This document shows, one piece after another, positions 15,329-24,380 of a stretch of 24,396 nucleotides of DNA. The notes beneath the pieces are model-generated. The model was not told where the DNA came from and made no database searches. It saw nothing but the letters and a program-made list of their open reading frames with translations. The stretch is from an uncultured Eubacteriales bacterium. Lineage in GTDB: Bacteria; Bacillota; Clostridia; Christensenellales; CAG-917. Each line of letters begins with the position of its first letter. The first letter of the stretch is position 1. The DNA lies in the NCBI GenBank assembly GCA_900550855.1, contig URTQ01000007.1:1-24396 (forward strand), in the 5' to 3' direction. The position numbers were made by a program, and so were the translations under genes.

Positions 15329-16675
15329 TCAGTTGATTCCTTGGGCAATCATAGCATCCGCTACTTTCTTAAATCCCGCAAGGTTTGCGCCTTTGACGAG
15401 GTTGTAATCGAGACCGTATACGTCGAGTGCGTCGCAGATTTGAGTGTGAATACCTTTCATAATTTGTTTGAGTTTTGCGTCCACTTCTTCTTTTGTCCAA
15501 GCAAGACGTTCGCTGTTTTGCGACATTTCGAGTCCGCTCGTCGCAACGCCGCCTGCGTTGACCGCTTTGGACGGGGTGACGAGAACGCCGTGTTCTTGCA
15601 AGTATGCGATTGCCTCGTTCGTTGTAGGCATATTCGAAACTTCGTTGAGGACGGGAACGCCGAGTTTAACCATTGCGATTGCGTCGTCCAAAAGAACTTC
15701 GTTTTGTCTTGCGCAGGGCATATAGACGTCTGCTTTGACGTTGCCCCAAGGCTTCTTGCCTGCGACGAATTCGCAGCCGTATTTGTCGGAATAGTCTTGA
15801 ACTCTGTTGCGGTTGGAAGCGCGCATTTCGAGCAAGTAGTCGATCTTTTCGCCCGTTACGCCGTCCGGATCGTAAACGTATCCGTCAGGACCGGAAAGGG
15901 TGACGACCTTGCCGCCGAGTTCGTCGATTTTCTTTGCCGCGCCCCACGCGACGTTGCCGAAACCGCTGAGGCAGAAGGTTTTGCCCGCGAGGTGTTCGCC
16001 TTGATGTTTGAACACTTCGTCGAGGAAGTAGGTTGCGCCGAAACCGGTTGCTTCGGGACGGATGAGAGAGCCGCCGTAACTGAGACCTTTGCCGGTGAGA
16101 ACGCCGTTTTCGTAAGCACCGACGATTTTCTTATATTGACCGAACAGATAGCCGATTTCGCGACCGCCGACGCCCATATCGCCTGCGGGAACGTCCATAT
16201 TCGGACCGATATGACGATAAAGTTCGTTCATAAAGGATTGGCAGAAACGCATAATTTCGGAATCGCTTTTGCCGGTGGGGTCGAAGTCCGCGCCACCCTT
16301 TGCGCCGCCCATAGGAAGGGAAGTGAGAGAGTTTTTGAAGGTTTGCTCGAAACCGAGGAACTTCATTGCGTCGAGGTTGACGTCCTTTTGGAATCTCAAA
16401 CCGCCCTTGTACGGTCCGATTGCGTTGTTGAATTGAACGCGGAAACCGCGATTGACGTGGTAATTGCCGTTGTCGTCCATCCAAGGAACGCGGAACATAA
16501 TTTGTCTGTCGGGTTCTACGAGGCGTTCGAGAATGACATTTTTGCGCATCAACTGTTCGTTTTGTTCGATAGCGGGGGTCAAAGAGGAGAGAACTTCTTT
16601 GACGGTTTGCATAAATTGCGGCTGATTGGGATTTTTCAATTCAGTCTGCTCTATGACTTCGCTGATGTATGACAT
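15329..16675 (-). CDS. gdhA: NADP-type glutamate dehydrogenase
   Basis: A 448-residue hexameric-type glutamate dehydrogenase, the usual length for the bacterial NADP-dependent group. It makes glutamate from 2-oxoglutarate and ammonium in the cytoplasm, or the reverse. The substrate-binding GPYKGGLRF (K90), the catalytic lysine K126 in PMGGAKGG and D166 in DVPAGDMGVGGREIGY are intact. The cofactor domain has SGFGNVAWG at 237-245. Two normally conserved C-domain motifs deviate slightly: PCARQNEV, and LNEVSNMPTT where many homologues have EGANMPTT. A textbook AGGAGGAAAAT ribosome binding site, a good promoter and a strong terminator show a well-expressed single-gene unit. NADP rather than NAD preference is inferred from family length and motif type. 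Confidence 0.95.
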   Translation of the reverse strand: MSYISEVIEQTELKNPNQPQFMQTVKEVLSSLTPAIEQNEQLMRKNVILERLVEPDRQIMFRVPWMDDNGNYHVNRGFRVQFNNAIGPYKGGLRFQKDVNLDAMKFLGFEQTFKNSLTSLPMGGAKGGADFDPTGKSDSEIMRFCQSFMNELYRHIGPNMDVPAGDMGVGGREIGYLFGQYKKIVGAYENGVLTGKGLSYGGSLIRPEATGFGATYFLDEVFKHQGEHLAGKTFCLSGFGNVAWGAAKKIDELGGKVVTLSGPDGYVYDPDGVTGEKIDYLLEMRASNRNRVQDYSDKYGCEFVAGKKPWGNVKADVYMPCARQNEVLLDDAIAMVKLGVPVLNEVSNMPTTNEAIAYLQEHGVLVTPSKAVNAGGVATSGLEMSQNSERLAWTKEEVDAKLKQIMKGIHTQICDALDVYGLDYNLVKGANLAGFKKVADAMIAQGIN

Positions 16676-16717
16676 ATTTTCCTCCTAACATCGACGGTTT
16701 GCCGATTTTATGATTAA

Positions 16718-16746
16718 ATAATATACTCTCGAAAAAGCAAAATCAA
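16718..16746 (-). promoter_or_regulatory. Promoter of gdhA
   Basis: On the minus strand, TTGATT (16746-16741), a 17-base spacer and TATTAT (16723-16718), 42 bases ahead of the gdhA start. Confidence 0.65.
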
Positions 16747-17086
16747 CCCTGAAATAAAAATACGCGCGAGCGAGTTCGAAGATTAATTTGTCGAAACGAT
16801 AAATATGCGCACAAAACGGCGAAAGTGTCGGGTATTTTGCGGCGGCTTGCGAATAATCGATATAAGGAAGCCGCGCTTTTCGAGAAAAACGGGAAATAGG
16901 GCGCGGGGGTTGTATCCGACGCGATAGAATTGCATATAATGCAAATATGCGTTTGAAAAACAATGCGAAAAGCAAGCGAAAAAGTGGCAAAAACTCGCAA
17001 AAAAATCCGCAAAAACGGGCATATTGTGAACGAGCGGACAAAGGTCACGCAAGATATAGGGCGGACAAATTTTATTGAAAATCGTA
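16747..17086. other. Gene-free region between gdhA and the envelope-protein genes
   Basis: No credible gene is seen on either strand. It contains a short palindrome TTGCAT-ATA-ATGCAA at 16930-16944, which could be a binding site, and a GCGGCTT/AAGCCGC stem with a long loop (16842-16874). Open frames on the minus strand lack ribosome binding sites and family resemblance. Confidence 0.4.
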
Positions 17087-17115
17087 TTGAAATATGTTTC
17101 GGGATATGCTATGAT
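17087..17115 (+). promoter_or_regulatory. Promoter of the two membrane-protein genes
   Basis: TTGAAA at 17087-17092, a 17-base spacer and TATGAT at 17110-17115. A leader of about 65 bases follows before the GAGGAGAAAGTT-ATG start at 17189. Confidence 0.75.
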
Positions 17116-17188
17116 AGTGAAGTAAATCATATTCGGGTGCGCTCGCGCATACATACGAGGGCAATCCCAAATCAATGAGGAGAAAGTT

Positions 17189-19783
17189 ATGAGCCAAACT
17201 CAACAGTACAAAAAGGTCAAGTTGTACCGCACGCTCAAAGTCGTGTTTTATATGCTTGGTCTTCCCTTGTTCCTGATTGCCGTGTGCTTCACCGCAGTCA
17301 GATTCATCAGCCACGATCCGTTTATGGGCGAAACCACGTTCACGACGGCGTTGGGCTTTTTCAAGCAGGCAGAGTCGTACGTTACCGCGCCTGCGCTTTA
17401 CGGCGTATGGATCGGTTTTGCGGTCTGGGCGTTCATTTCAATCGTGCATATAATTCTGAGCAAAACGGTGAAGAATTCGCGCGTGAGAATGTTCTCGGTC
17501 ATCGCGGTTTGTATGGCGACTATGCTTATCACGGGCGTCGTTATGGACGCGGTGCTTGAAAAGAAAGTCACCGAACTTCAAGCGCAGTACGAGGGAACGG
17601 GCGTCGTGGTCAACGACTATAAGACCCAACTTTCCTACTATCGCACGGTGTCCTCGAACGCAATCGGCAAAAACGACACGCTCAACCTCATCAAACAAGT
17701 GGATTTGATGAAAAACGTCTACAACGTTGAGATGGAAGGCGCAAACAAGAGCGGCGTTTCGGGCAACATTTCCAACAAACCCGTAACGTACTATTCCATC
17801 ATCGACGACGAAGGCAATCAGGGCGTGGACATCAGTTTCGTCAAGGGCGACGACGGACTTTACAGACTCGACGTTGACGAAAACAACAACTTCAAGGGCA
17901 ACGGCGACCTCAAAAAGATTCTCGACGGCACTTATCGCGTAAATCGTGACAGTGAAAATTCCTACGATTACAGAAAGAGTCCCGAATATACGCAAATCGT
18001 CAGACTCAAACCCAACGCGAACGGACAACTCGTCATCAACGGCAAGACCTATTCGCACTACTGGTATCAAAAGAGAACAACCAAAGCGGGCGAAGAAATT
18101 TACGTTTGGTATTGCAAGGATTTGATGCCTCTCGGCACCGAATACGCAGACGATTCTTCTCAAACCTACACTACGGACGGCGTATACGGCACGGGTATTT
18201 ACAATTCCAACGGTATGCTTTCGGACGGTTGGGTTTTCAGCCTCGACAACGTGCTTAACATTCTCGAAGATTATTATTCGGCACAAGAGGAAATTTCCGC
18301 AAACAAATACGATTCCAAATTCGAATCTATGTACACCAAAGCGGTCAGAGCGAGAGAAAGATATTACACGGGCTTGCTGGAAGATCCGACCACGGGTGAA
18401 AAATGCCCCGAATGGTTGCAAACCCTTTACGGTCAAGAAATCGAGTTCGCAGAGAATTTCTCTCTCACGCACAACGGTCTCGATTATTTGATTGCAAAAG
18501 TGGGCGCATTGCTCGGCAACAACCATCTTTTCGACTTCTTGCTCAAAGCGAACGACGGCAGCACGGGTCTTGACGACGAAGGCAATCAGGGCGTGGGCGC
18601 AATCCTTTCGCCTATCCTCGAAAAGTTGCAAAACGGTATGAGTTTCAGAAAAGACTTCAATATGAACGACGATGCTATGAAGAAGGTTATGGAATGGATA
18701 CAACCGCTTCTCGGCGTTGACAGTTCCGTCACGGTAAACGATTTGTTCTTGGTCGTGGCGTATGCAGGCGCACCCGACGTATTCAATCCGGGCGAAACGA
18801 GAGATTATCTCTACGTCGCGCTCGTCAAAGACGACGGCACGCAAGACGCGGACGGCAACTACGTTATGGGTCTTAATTCGGCAAAAGTCGCAGACGGCGG
18901 CGACGTTCTTGTCGACCTCAATTTCAGCGACGCGTTCGTTCCAGTGGGCGAGGATGGCAACATCGAATACGACTTCGATCTCGACCACCTCAGCGCCTTC
19001 CTCAACACCGCGCTCAACGGATTGATGAGCAAACTAGGCGTTGACCTCTCGTCCGTACTCGTCGTCGTCGTTGTCGGCACGATCAACGGACTTCTCAAAC
19101 TCATCAAGACCTTCAACACCGACGACGGCGTTCGTTACGGTCTCGAAATCAGCGGCATAAAAATTCCGCTTCTCGACGAGGACTATCACTTTGCAATAGA
19201 CGTGTCTTCCATTTTGACGGGAATCCTCGAAGGTTTGTACTACTATCAATCGCCCGCAATCAAACCCGTGTGGGAATTCTACACTTGGGTTGCTGGCGAA
19301 AAAGATATGGCAATGGCTCTTGCGTATCAAAAATTCGAGAGAGCAAACTACGAAGCGACCGCATTCGGTCCGATGATCGGCTCGACGCTTATCGGCGACA
19401 CGCTCGGCGGCGGCACTTATCCGTCCGCTCTCGGACTTGCCAATTTGACGGCGGTAAGACAACTCAAAGCGGATTTGAGTTACAAACCCACGTTCTATCC
19501 GCTCTACGGCGTACGCGATATGCTGTTCTTCTTCTGCGGATTCGTCGTATTGTTCTACTTCCTTAGTTTCGTCGCGCAAGAGAAAGAACTCGAATACGCA
19601 AACGGCACTGCGGTCGTAGAAGACAAGAAGAAAAAGAAATCCAAAAAACAACAAAACGACGAACAAAACGACGCGCAAGGCGAACAAGACGTAGTCGTTC
19701 AAGACCAAACGCCCGAAAATCAAGGGGTAGAGGGGGACATCCAAATCCCTGCCGACGAAAATTCTGACAAGGAGGCGTTGTAA
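17189..19783 (+). CDS. Unrecognised large membrane protein with external domain (864 aa)
   Basis: I recognise no family. Hydrophobic helices lie at about 17-40, 69-92, 100-122 and 768-795, with a very large hydrophilic domain (about 123-767) between the third and fourth. The last 55 residues start with a run of lysines (KKKKKSKK at 813-820) and are otherwise Gln/Asp/Glu-rich. By the positive-inside rule both ends are cytoplasmic and the large domain faces outward. A short hydrophobic stretch near 621-638 (SSVLVVVVVGTINGLL) probably belongs to the folded domain. DDEGNQGV occurs twice (206-213, 462-469). Codons are strongly C-ending (AAC, GAC, CTC), as in highly expressed genes. It has a strong promoter and a GAGGAG ribosome binding site, and is translationally coupled to the next gene, whose protein shares its topology. 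Confidence 0.9.
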   Translation: MSQTQQYKKVKLYRTLKVVFYMLGLPLFLIAVCFTAVRFISHDPFMGETTFTTALGFFKQAESYVTAPALYGVWIGFAVWAFISIVHIILSKTVKNSRVRMFSVIAVCMATMLITGVVMDAVLEKKVTELQAQYEGTGVVVNDYKTQLSYYRTVSSNAIGKNDTLNLIKQVDLMKNVYNVEMEGANKSGVSGNISNKPVTYYSIIDDEGNQGVDISFVKGDDGLYRLDVDENNNFKGNGDLKKILDGTYRVNRDSENSYDYRKSPEYTQIVRLKPNANGQLVINGKTYSHYWYQKRTTKAGEEIYVWYCKDLMPLGTEYADDSSQTYTTDGVYGTGIYNSNGMLSDGWVFSLDNVLNILEDYYSAQEEISANKYDSKFESMYTKAVRARERYYTGLLEDPTTGEKCPEWLQTLYGQEIEFAENFSLTHNGLDYLIAKVGALLGNNHLFDFLLKANDGSTGLDDEGNQGVGAILSPILEKLQNGMSFRKDFNMNDDAMKKVMEWIQPLLGVDSSVTVNDLFLVVAYAGAPDVFNPGETRDYLYVALVKDDGTQDADGNYVMGLNSAKVADGGDVLVDLNFSDAFVPVGEDGNIEYDFDLDHLSAFLNTALNGLMSKLGVDLSSVLVVVVVGTINGLLKLIKTFNTDDGVRYGLEISGIKIPLLDEDYHFAIDVSSILTGILEGLYYYQSPAIKPVWEFYTWVAGEKDMAMALAYQKFERANYEATAFGPMIGSTLIGDTLGGGTYPSALGLANLTAVRQLKADLSYKPTFYPLYGVRDMLFFFCGFVVLFYFLSFVAQEKELEYANGTAVVEDKKKKKSKKQQNDEQNDAQGEQDVVVQDQTPENQGVEGDIQIPADENSDKEAL

Positions 19784-19785
19784 TT

Positions 19786-21697
19786 ATGAGCGATCAAGTT
19801 ATGAATCAAGAAGAAATGAATCAAGACGTTCAAAACGAACAACTCGCTATGGACGCAGATATGCTCAATCGTGACCAAAACGGCGACGTAATTCCCGCTT
19901 TCCCCGTGAGCAAGCGCACCAAGAAAGACCAAAGCAAGACGTCCGTTCTCTACACGCTTGCGGCGATATTGCTTCACGTCCTTGCGTATTTGCCCATCGT
20001 CATAGTGTCGATAGTGCTCGGCGTTAAGTGCTACAACCTTATGCCGTACTACACGTTCTGGCCGTTCGTCGGCGTGATTTTGGCGGGCATACTCGGACTC
20101 GTGTTTATGACGGTCGCGCTCGTCGTCAACAGAAAGAAGTCAAAGAGCAGCATTCGCACCAAAACCGTCAAAGTGCTTATCGCGTTCGTGTGTCTGTCAA
20201 CGGGATTCGGTCTTATTTTGACCTACGTTTTCCCCGACGTCATCGCAAAAGCAACGCAAAGCACGCTCTATTGCGAAGATTTGTACTACAACGGCGAGAA
20301 ACAAGCCGAACATAACGCCGCGCTCGAACGCGACCTCATTATGTACAATCTTCTCAACGGCAACCTCAACAACTACGACGCCGACGGCAAAATCGCGGAA
20401 AACGGCGACTTCTCGTACAAGACTCTCGTCGCTCACAACGAAAACAACGGCGTCATAACCAACTACAAAAACGCTTTCATTCAACAAAGAATGAAGTATT
20501 ACACCAACACTTACGGCAAGAACGTTGACGGAATCCAAGTGGAAGTGGACGCTCTTAAATCCAACGAAAGAAAGTATGAACTCTATCAGTTCATCTACAA
20601 TCAATACGTCCTCAACGACTACGATTACTGCTTCAACAACAACGTCGCAAGACGCGCAATCGCACTCTCGATTCTCGACTATATCTACACGAACTACGAC
20701 TACGAGGGTATGTTGAAAGAAGGCTTCAAGAACGAAAGATTCAAAGCGTTGTTCCAACAAAATTACGACAGTTTCAACCAAGACGGTTATCTCACGTTTG
20801 ACGATCCGCTTCTTTTGTACGCACAGATGAGCGGTCGTATGACAGTGCCTATCGTTCTTCGTCTTATCCTCAATCAAGGCTGGTCCTACACGCAAAGTTC
20901 TTACAACGCCGCGGGCGGACTCACCTACACGGAAGACGGCAACTGCCTCTATCAACTCTACGATCCGCAACTTGTCGAGGAATTTAAGGCAAACGGCGGC
21001 AAATTCGAGTACACGGGTACAATCGTCGATCAAAACGGCAACACCGTCGAAGTCAAGTACGGCTTCAACGAGGACGGTTGGCAAATGTACGAAAACGGCG
21101 TGACAAAACGTCCGCTTTCGTGGCTCGTTCTCGATATGCTCGGCGATCCGATGGCATTGACCACTTTGGACGTTGCAAATATGCTCGGCAGTCAAATCTA
21201 CGGCATCGTGCAAAAAGTTCTCGATCAATTCCCCAGCCTCATCGACTCTCTCGGCGGACTTATGCAAGAAGACCTCATCGAAGTCGTCAAGGCGGCGGCA
21301 GGCGGCGCACAACTCAGCATCGGTTTGTGCATCGACGACGACGGTTTGATTGCAATCAACTTGTTCCCGATGAACGCGCCTTACGGTATGCTCGGCTATA
21401 TGCAAGCAACGTGGGTTGACAGCGACCACTTGCTTATGGCGGGGGGGTGTGGGGGGGGTTATCAACGTCGTAGGTTTGCGCAACTGGATGGCAATCTTCG
21501 GCGCAATCGGTTCGGTTCTTATCATTGCCGCAGGCGTATGTCGCGATATGGGCGAAAAGACCCGCAAACGCACCGAAGTTTCTCGCGATCGCATTTTGAG
21601 AGCGAAAGCGGCGGAAGAAAACGGCGTAGGCATAGGAAAACCCGATGGCGACGGGGAAGAAGTCGCGCCCGACATTCCCGAAGCAATCGGCGCATAA
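19786..21697 (+). CDS. Second unrecognised membrane protein of the same topology, frameshifted near its end
   Basis: Starts two bases after the previous stop, with AAGGAGG overlapping that gene's end. Helices lie at about 53-80, 90-114 and 128-149, followed by a hydrophilic external domain to about 550. In the first frame the reading passes a poly-G stretch (21441-21458), turns into an Arg-rich, low-quality sequence and runs through a terminator to 21915. One base fewer in the G run gives a 636-residue protein that continues GVINVVGLRNW, has a clear membrane helix (MAIFGAIGSVLIIAAGVC) and a charged tail, and stops at 21697 just ahead of the terminator. This restores the same three-plus-one helix topology as the upstream protein. 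Function is unknown. The shift may be a sequencing error, a mutation or phase variation. Confidence 0.8.
21441..21458 (+). repeat. Poly-G stretch (G7-TGT-G8) at the frameshift
   Basis: Seven Gs, TGT, then eight Gs, in a gene that otherwise encodes glycine mostly with GGC and GGT. Loss of one G in either run restores the downstream frame. The tract is a natural hotspot for slippage, and also for base-calling error. Confidence 0.8.
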
Positions 21698-21720
21698 TGA
21701 TTTTCAAAAATAAAAACACG

Positions 21721-21749
21721 ACGGCACTCGAACGAGTGCCGTTTGTTTT
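21721..21749 (+). terminator. Terminator of the membrane-protein operon
   Basis: ACGGCACTCG and CGAGTGCCGT around two bases, followed by TTGTTTTTG. It lies 23 bases after the stop codon at 21697 of the restored frame, supporting that stop as the true gene end. The following bases to 21911 hold nothing I can identify. Confidence 0.85.
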
Positions 21750-21911
21750 TGATAAAGCGTTTTATTTTTTATTTTTACATTTGGTTTGTTTTCGTTCTTT
21801 GTGTACGGCAACGTTCGATTTTTCGTTTTTCGTTCGACAAATTTCGCAATTAGTTCTTAATAAAATTTCCAAAAAAATCAAGAGAGCGGCTTTCGGCATT
21901 GCTATTGCGTA

Positions 21912-21940
21912 TTGACTTTATTTTTGATATAATATATAAT
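21912..21940 (+). promoter_or_regulatory. Promoter of the lipoprotein gene
   Basis: TTGACT at 21912-21917, a 17-base spacer and perfect TATAAT at 21935-21940, with a leader of about 75 bases before the start. The leader ends in TTAGGAGGCAATT-ATG, an almost ideal ribosome binding site. Confidence 0.85.
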
Positions 21941-22023
21941 ATCTATTACAAATGTAACCATACTATGCGTGTATGCGCGAGAGGGTACGTTTGCAAACGA
22001 TGGCAAATTATTAGGAGGCAATT

Positions 22024-24330
22024 ATGAAAAAACTCAGCATCAGATCACTTCTCATCGTGATTCTTGCGTTGGTTTTGGTGTTCACGCTCGTAGCGTGCGG
22101 CGATAAGGGTAATGATAATCCTACGCCGACCCCGACCCCGACCCCGACAAAAGATACCACGAACGTGAAGAACTATTTTAACACGCTTTGGGAAAAATCC
22201 ACCGGAATCGGCGACGAAGCAATCGCCCCGACCGACGACCTCAAAGTGAGCCTTGGTCTTACCGTACAACTTGACTTTGTCGACAGTATGGACGGCACCG
22301 TTCAAGACAGCGTTGACGTCGGCGTCTTGCTCGACCTCGTTCTCGACAGATCCAGCGGCAAAGACAAGAGCACCAACACCGCAATCAAAGCAAAGATCTA
22401 CGATCCGAGCGCGGCACAAAACTGGTTCACCGCATACTACTTCTTCAACGACGTAGACAACATCTACATCGACTATGCGGGACAAAACGTCAAGATTCCG
22501 TTCAGTTATCTCAACGACACCTACAACAAGAGTTTCTACAACTTCATCTACAACGATAAGCCCGTTGCAGGTAAATCGATTGCGGAAATCGTCACGGCTC
22601 TCACCGCAAATATGGGTAAGAACTGGGATCTCAACACTCTTGTCGGCGACGTTATGAGAGTCTTCAACATCGACGTTGACGGTCTCAAAGATTCCATCGG
22701 CGGCGTGTTCGAAATGCTCGGCCTCAGCGTTGACGAAGCGTTCGACGCACAAGGCAACCTCAACATCAAGAACATTTTGACAAACGACACCGTAGCAGGC
22801 TTCTTCGTCAACAATGTGACCGGTTCTACAACCGCAAACGGCGTCACCACTTACACGACTCAACTCGACCCCGAAGTTCTCGGTTTGCTCGATATGCTCG
22901 GCAGCAGCCTTCCCGCAGGTCTCACCGACTTGATCGACGGTTTGGAACTCTACCTTGAATTCACCACCAAGAACGACGCAATCGACACGTTCACCATCAA
23001 AGCAGGTCTTCCCGCACTCGAAGGTGAAAACGCAGAAGGCAAAGACGTATATCCCGTCGTAGCAATCACCATCACCGACCTCAACTTTGCAAAAGCAACG
23101 AAGGGCGAAATCGAAAACTCGATGGCAGTTGCAAGAGACAATTACACTGAACAAGTCGTTCTCGACGCGGCAGTCGCAATCGACCTCAAAGGAATCACTC
23201 TCGACGCAACCAAGTTTGACAAAAACGGTTATGCCAGATTCTCGAACGTCAACACTGCAATCGGCGGCGGACTTGAAAACATCAAACTTGACGGCACTCT
23301 CGCTCTCACGTTGAACGGCAAAATCGACCTCAAAAACACCGAAAACAACGGCACTGTTGCGGCGGCGGCATTGACCTATCAACCCGCAGGCGCAGACGAA
23401 GCAATGGACGTCATCAGAGCGTCCTTCAAGAACGGTAACCTCGCACTCACAGTCAATCAAGACGCAAGAATAGGCGACGTTAAGATCGTGGACGCACTCG
23501 TCAGATTGTTCGGCGACTACGCTTATATGTGGATCAGAGATACGTTCTTCAAGACCGATACGACCGAACTTGACAAATTCGCAGACAAATTCTTCTCTTG
23601 CGACATCAAGGCACAAGTTGAAAAAGACGGCGAAGGCAACTACGTCATCGATCCTCAGGACAGAGTTATCACAATCAACGAAAATTTCAAAGGCGCAGCG
23701 TGGAAGAACTTCGACATCGTCGGCGGATTCCAAGGCCTTGTCAAGAAAGCAATCGACAAAATGTTCCCGCCCAAGACCGACAATAACGATGCAAGCGCAC
23801 AATACGCAAAAGATCCGTTCATCACCAAATTGTCCGAAACCATCGTCAGAGCGCTTCCGCTTCTTTCCACAAAGGGCGACAAACTCACGGTTAAGACCAA
23901 CACCAGTGAAACTTTGAAGAAGAACTACGGCACGGTCGGCGCGGCAATCAACTACCTCGGTCAAACTTGGTGGGTAAAGGGCGCAAAACCGTTCACCGAT
24001 TCCATCATCGCGGCAGATAAAGACAACTGGCTCACCGCATTTGCAAACGGTCTCACCGTCGCAGGCACGACCTACGGCAACGAAACCGACAGCGCAAAGA
24101 AAGCAAAAGCATTCCTCAACGAAATGTTCGCTTCCACGGCTGAAGTCGTCCTCAACATCAGCGGAACCGACGGACTCGAACTCTCAGTCAAAGCAGACGT
24201 TAATGCAAGCGCAGGCGTTGGCGTAACCGTCAAACTCGGCGCAAAGGCGTATGTCGAAGCAAACTACACCGATCTCGCACCCGCAGTCGAAACAGACGGT
24301 TGGTACGTTTTCACCATCACCAAAGCATAA
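22024..24330 (+). CDS. Unrecognised large secreted lipoprotein (768 aa)
   Basis: The N-terminus is a lipoprotein signal: positive start, a long hydrophobic core and LVAC, with Cys25 as the lipidated residue. A Pro-Thr repeat linker follows (about 33-42), then a large Asp/Asn-rich body. The body alternates beta-like stretches (VSLGLTVQLDFV, LDLVLDRSSG, NIYIDYAGQNVKIPF, LELYLEFTTKND, LSVKADVNASAG) with amphipathic helices. Paired strands carrying similar D-x-D and K-rich turns suggest a repeated domain, perhaps of LolA/LppX-like fold, but this is only an impression. It would sit on the outer face of the membrane. Codon use is C-ending like the two upstream membrane proteins, suggesting high expression. 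It has its own promoter and terminator and no catalytic motif that I can see. Confidence 0.88.
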   Translation: MKKLSIRSLLIVILALVLVFTLVACGDKGNDNPTPTPTPTPTKDTTNVKNYFNTLWEKSTGIGDEAIAPTDDLKVSLGLTVQLDFVDSMDGTVQDSVDVGVLLDLVLDRSSGKDKSTNTAIKAKIYDPSAAQNWFTAYYFFNDVDNIYIDYAGQNVKIPFSYLNDTYNKSFYNFIYNDKPVAGKSIAEIVTALTANMGKNWDLNTLVGDVMRVFNIDVDGLKDSIGGVFEMLGLSVDEAFDAQGNLNIKNILTNDTVAGFFVNNVTGSTTANGVTTYTTQLDPEVLGLLDMLGSSLPAGLTDLIDGLELYLEFTTKNDAIDTFTIKAGLPALEGENAEGKDVYPVVAITITDLNFAKATKGEIENSMAVARDNYTEQVVLDAAVAIDLKGITLDATKFDKNGYARFSNVNTAIGGGLENIKLDGTLALTLNGKIDLKNTENNGTVAAAALTYQPAGADEAMDVIRASFKNGNLALTVNQDARIGDVKIVDALVRLFGDYAYMWIRDTFFKTDTTELDKFADKFFSCDIKAQVEKDGEGNYVIDPQDRVITINENFKGAAWKNFDIVGGFQGLVKKAIDKMFPPKTDNNDASAQYAKDPFITKLSETIVRALPLLSTKGDKLTVKTNTSETLKKNYGTVGAAINYLGQTWWVKGAKPFTDSIIAADKDNWLTAFANGLTVAGTTYGNETDSAKKAKAFLNEMFASTAEVVLNISGTDGLELSVKADVNASAGVGVTVKLGAKAYVEANYTDLAPAVETDGWYVFTITKA
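22126..22149 (+). repeat. CCGACC hexamer repeat encoding the Pro-Thr linker
   Basis: Four copies of a six-base unit (the last one CCGACA) encode part of the Pro-Thr linker after the lipidated cysteine. Change in copy number would alter linker length without breaking the frame. Confidence 0.8.
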
Positions 24331-24350
24331 TTGCTGATTAAAAGCATAAA

Positions 24351-24380
24351 AGAGAAGGCGCATTTGCGCCTTTTCTTTTT
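24351..24380 (+). terminator. Terminator of the lipoprotein gene
   Basis: AAGGCGCA (24355-24362) pairs with TGCGCCTT (24365-24372) around a two-base gap, followed by TTCTTTTT. It begins about 20 bases after the stop codon. Confidence 0.88.

Noticed and set aside
14971..15348. A 125-codon minus-strand open frame after gdhA
   Set aside because: It overlaps the end of gdhA, passes through two intrinsic terminators and has no ribosome binding site; its low-complexity end reflects AT-rich DNA.
15302..16672. A 456-codon plus-strand open frame opposite gdhA
   Set aside because: Exact antisense of a textbook glutamate dehydrogenase gene.
16930..16944. Short palindrome TTGCAT-ATA-ATGCAA as an operator
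   Set aside because: Too short and isolated, far from the mapped promoters; kept only as a note on the gap.
16743..17175. Minus-strand open frames rich in Phe/Tyr/Arg upstream of gdhA
   Set aside because: No ribosome binding site or recognisable domain; three overlapping frames are open together, suggesting chance, and the real promoters for both neighbours lie here.
17438..18988. A 516-codon minus-strand open frame opposite the 864-residue membrane protein
   Set aside because: No ribosome binding site and no family resemblance. It is explained by strong codon bias on the coding strand.
20197..21675. A 492-codon minus-strand open frame opposite the second membrane protein
   Set aside because: Antisense shadow of the same codon bias; composition is unlike a real protein and it crosses the poly-G tract.
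21698..21915. Extension of the second membrane protein to 21915
   Set aside because: The extension is Arg-rich, reads through a strong terminator hairpin and results from the poly-G frameshift; the other frame gives a proper helix and stop.
22045..23964. A 639-codon open frame on the minus strand opposite the lipoprotein gene
   Set aside because: It lies fully antisense to a gene with promoter, ideal ribosome binding site, signal peptide and terminator. The protein is Val/Cys/Asp-rich with no domain, as expected from reading C-ending codons backwards.
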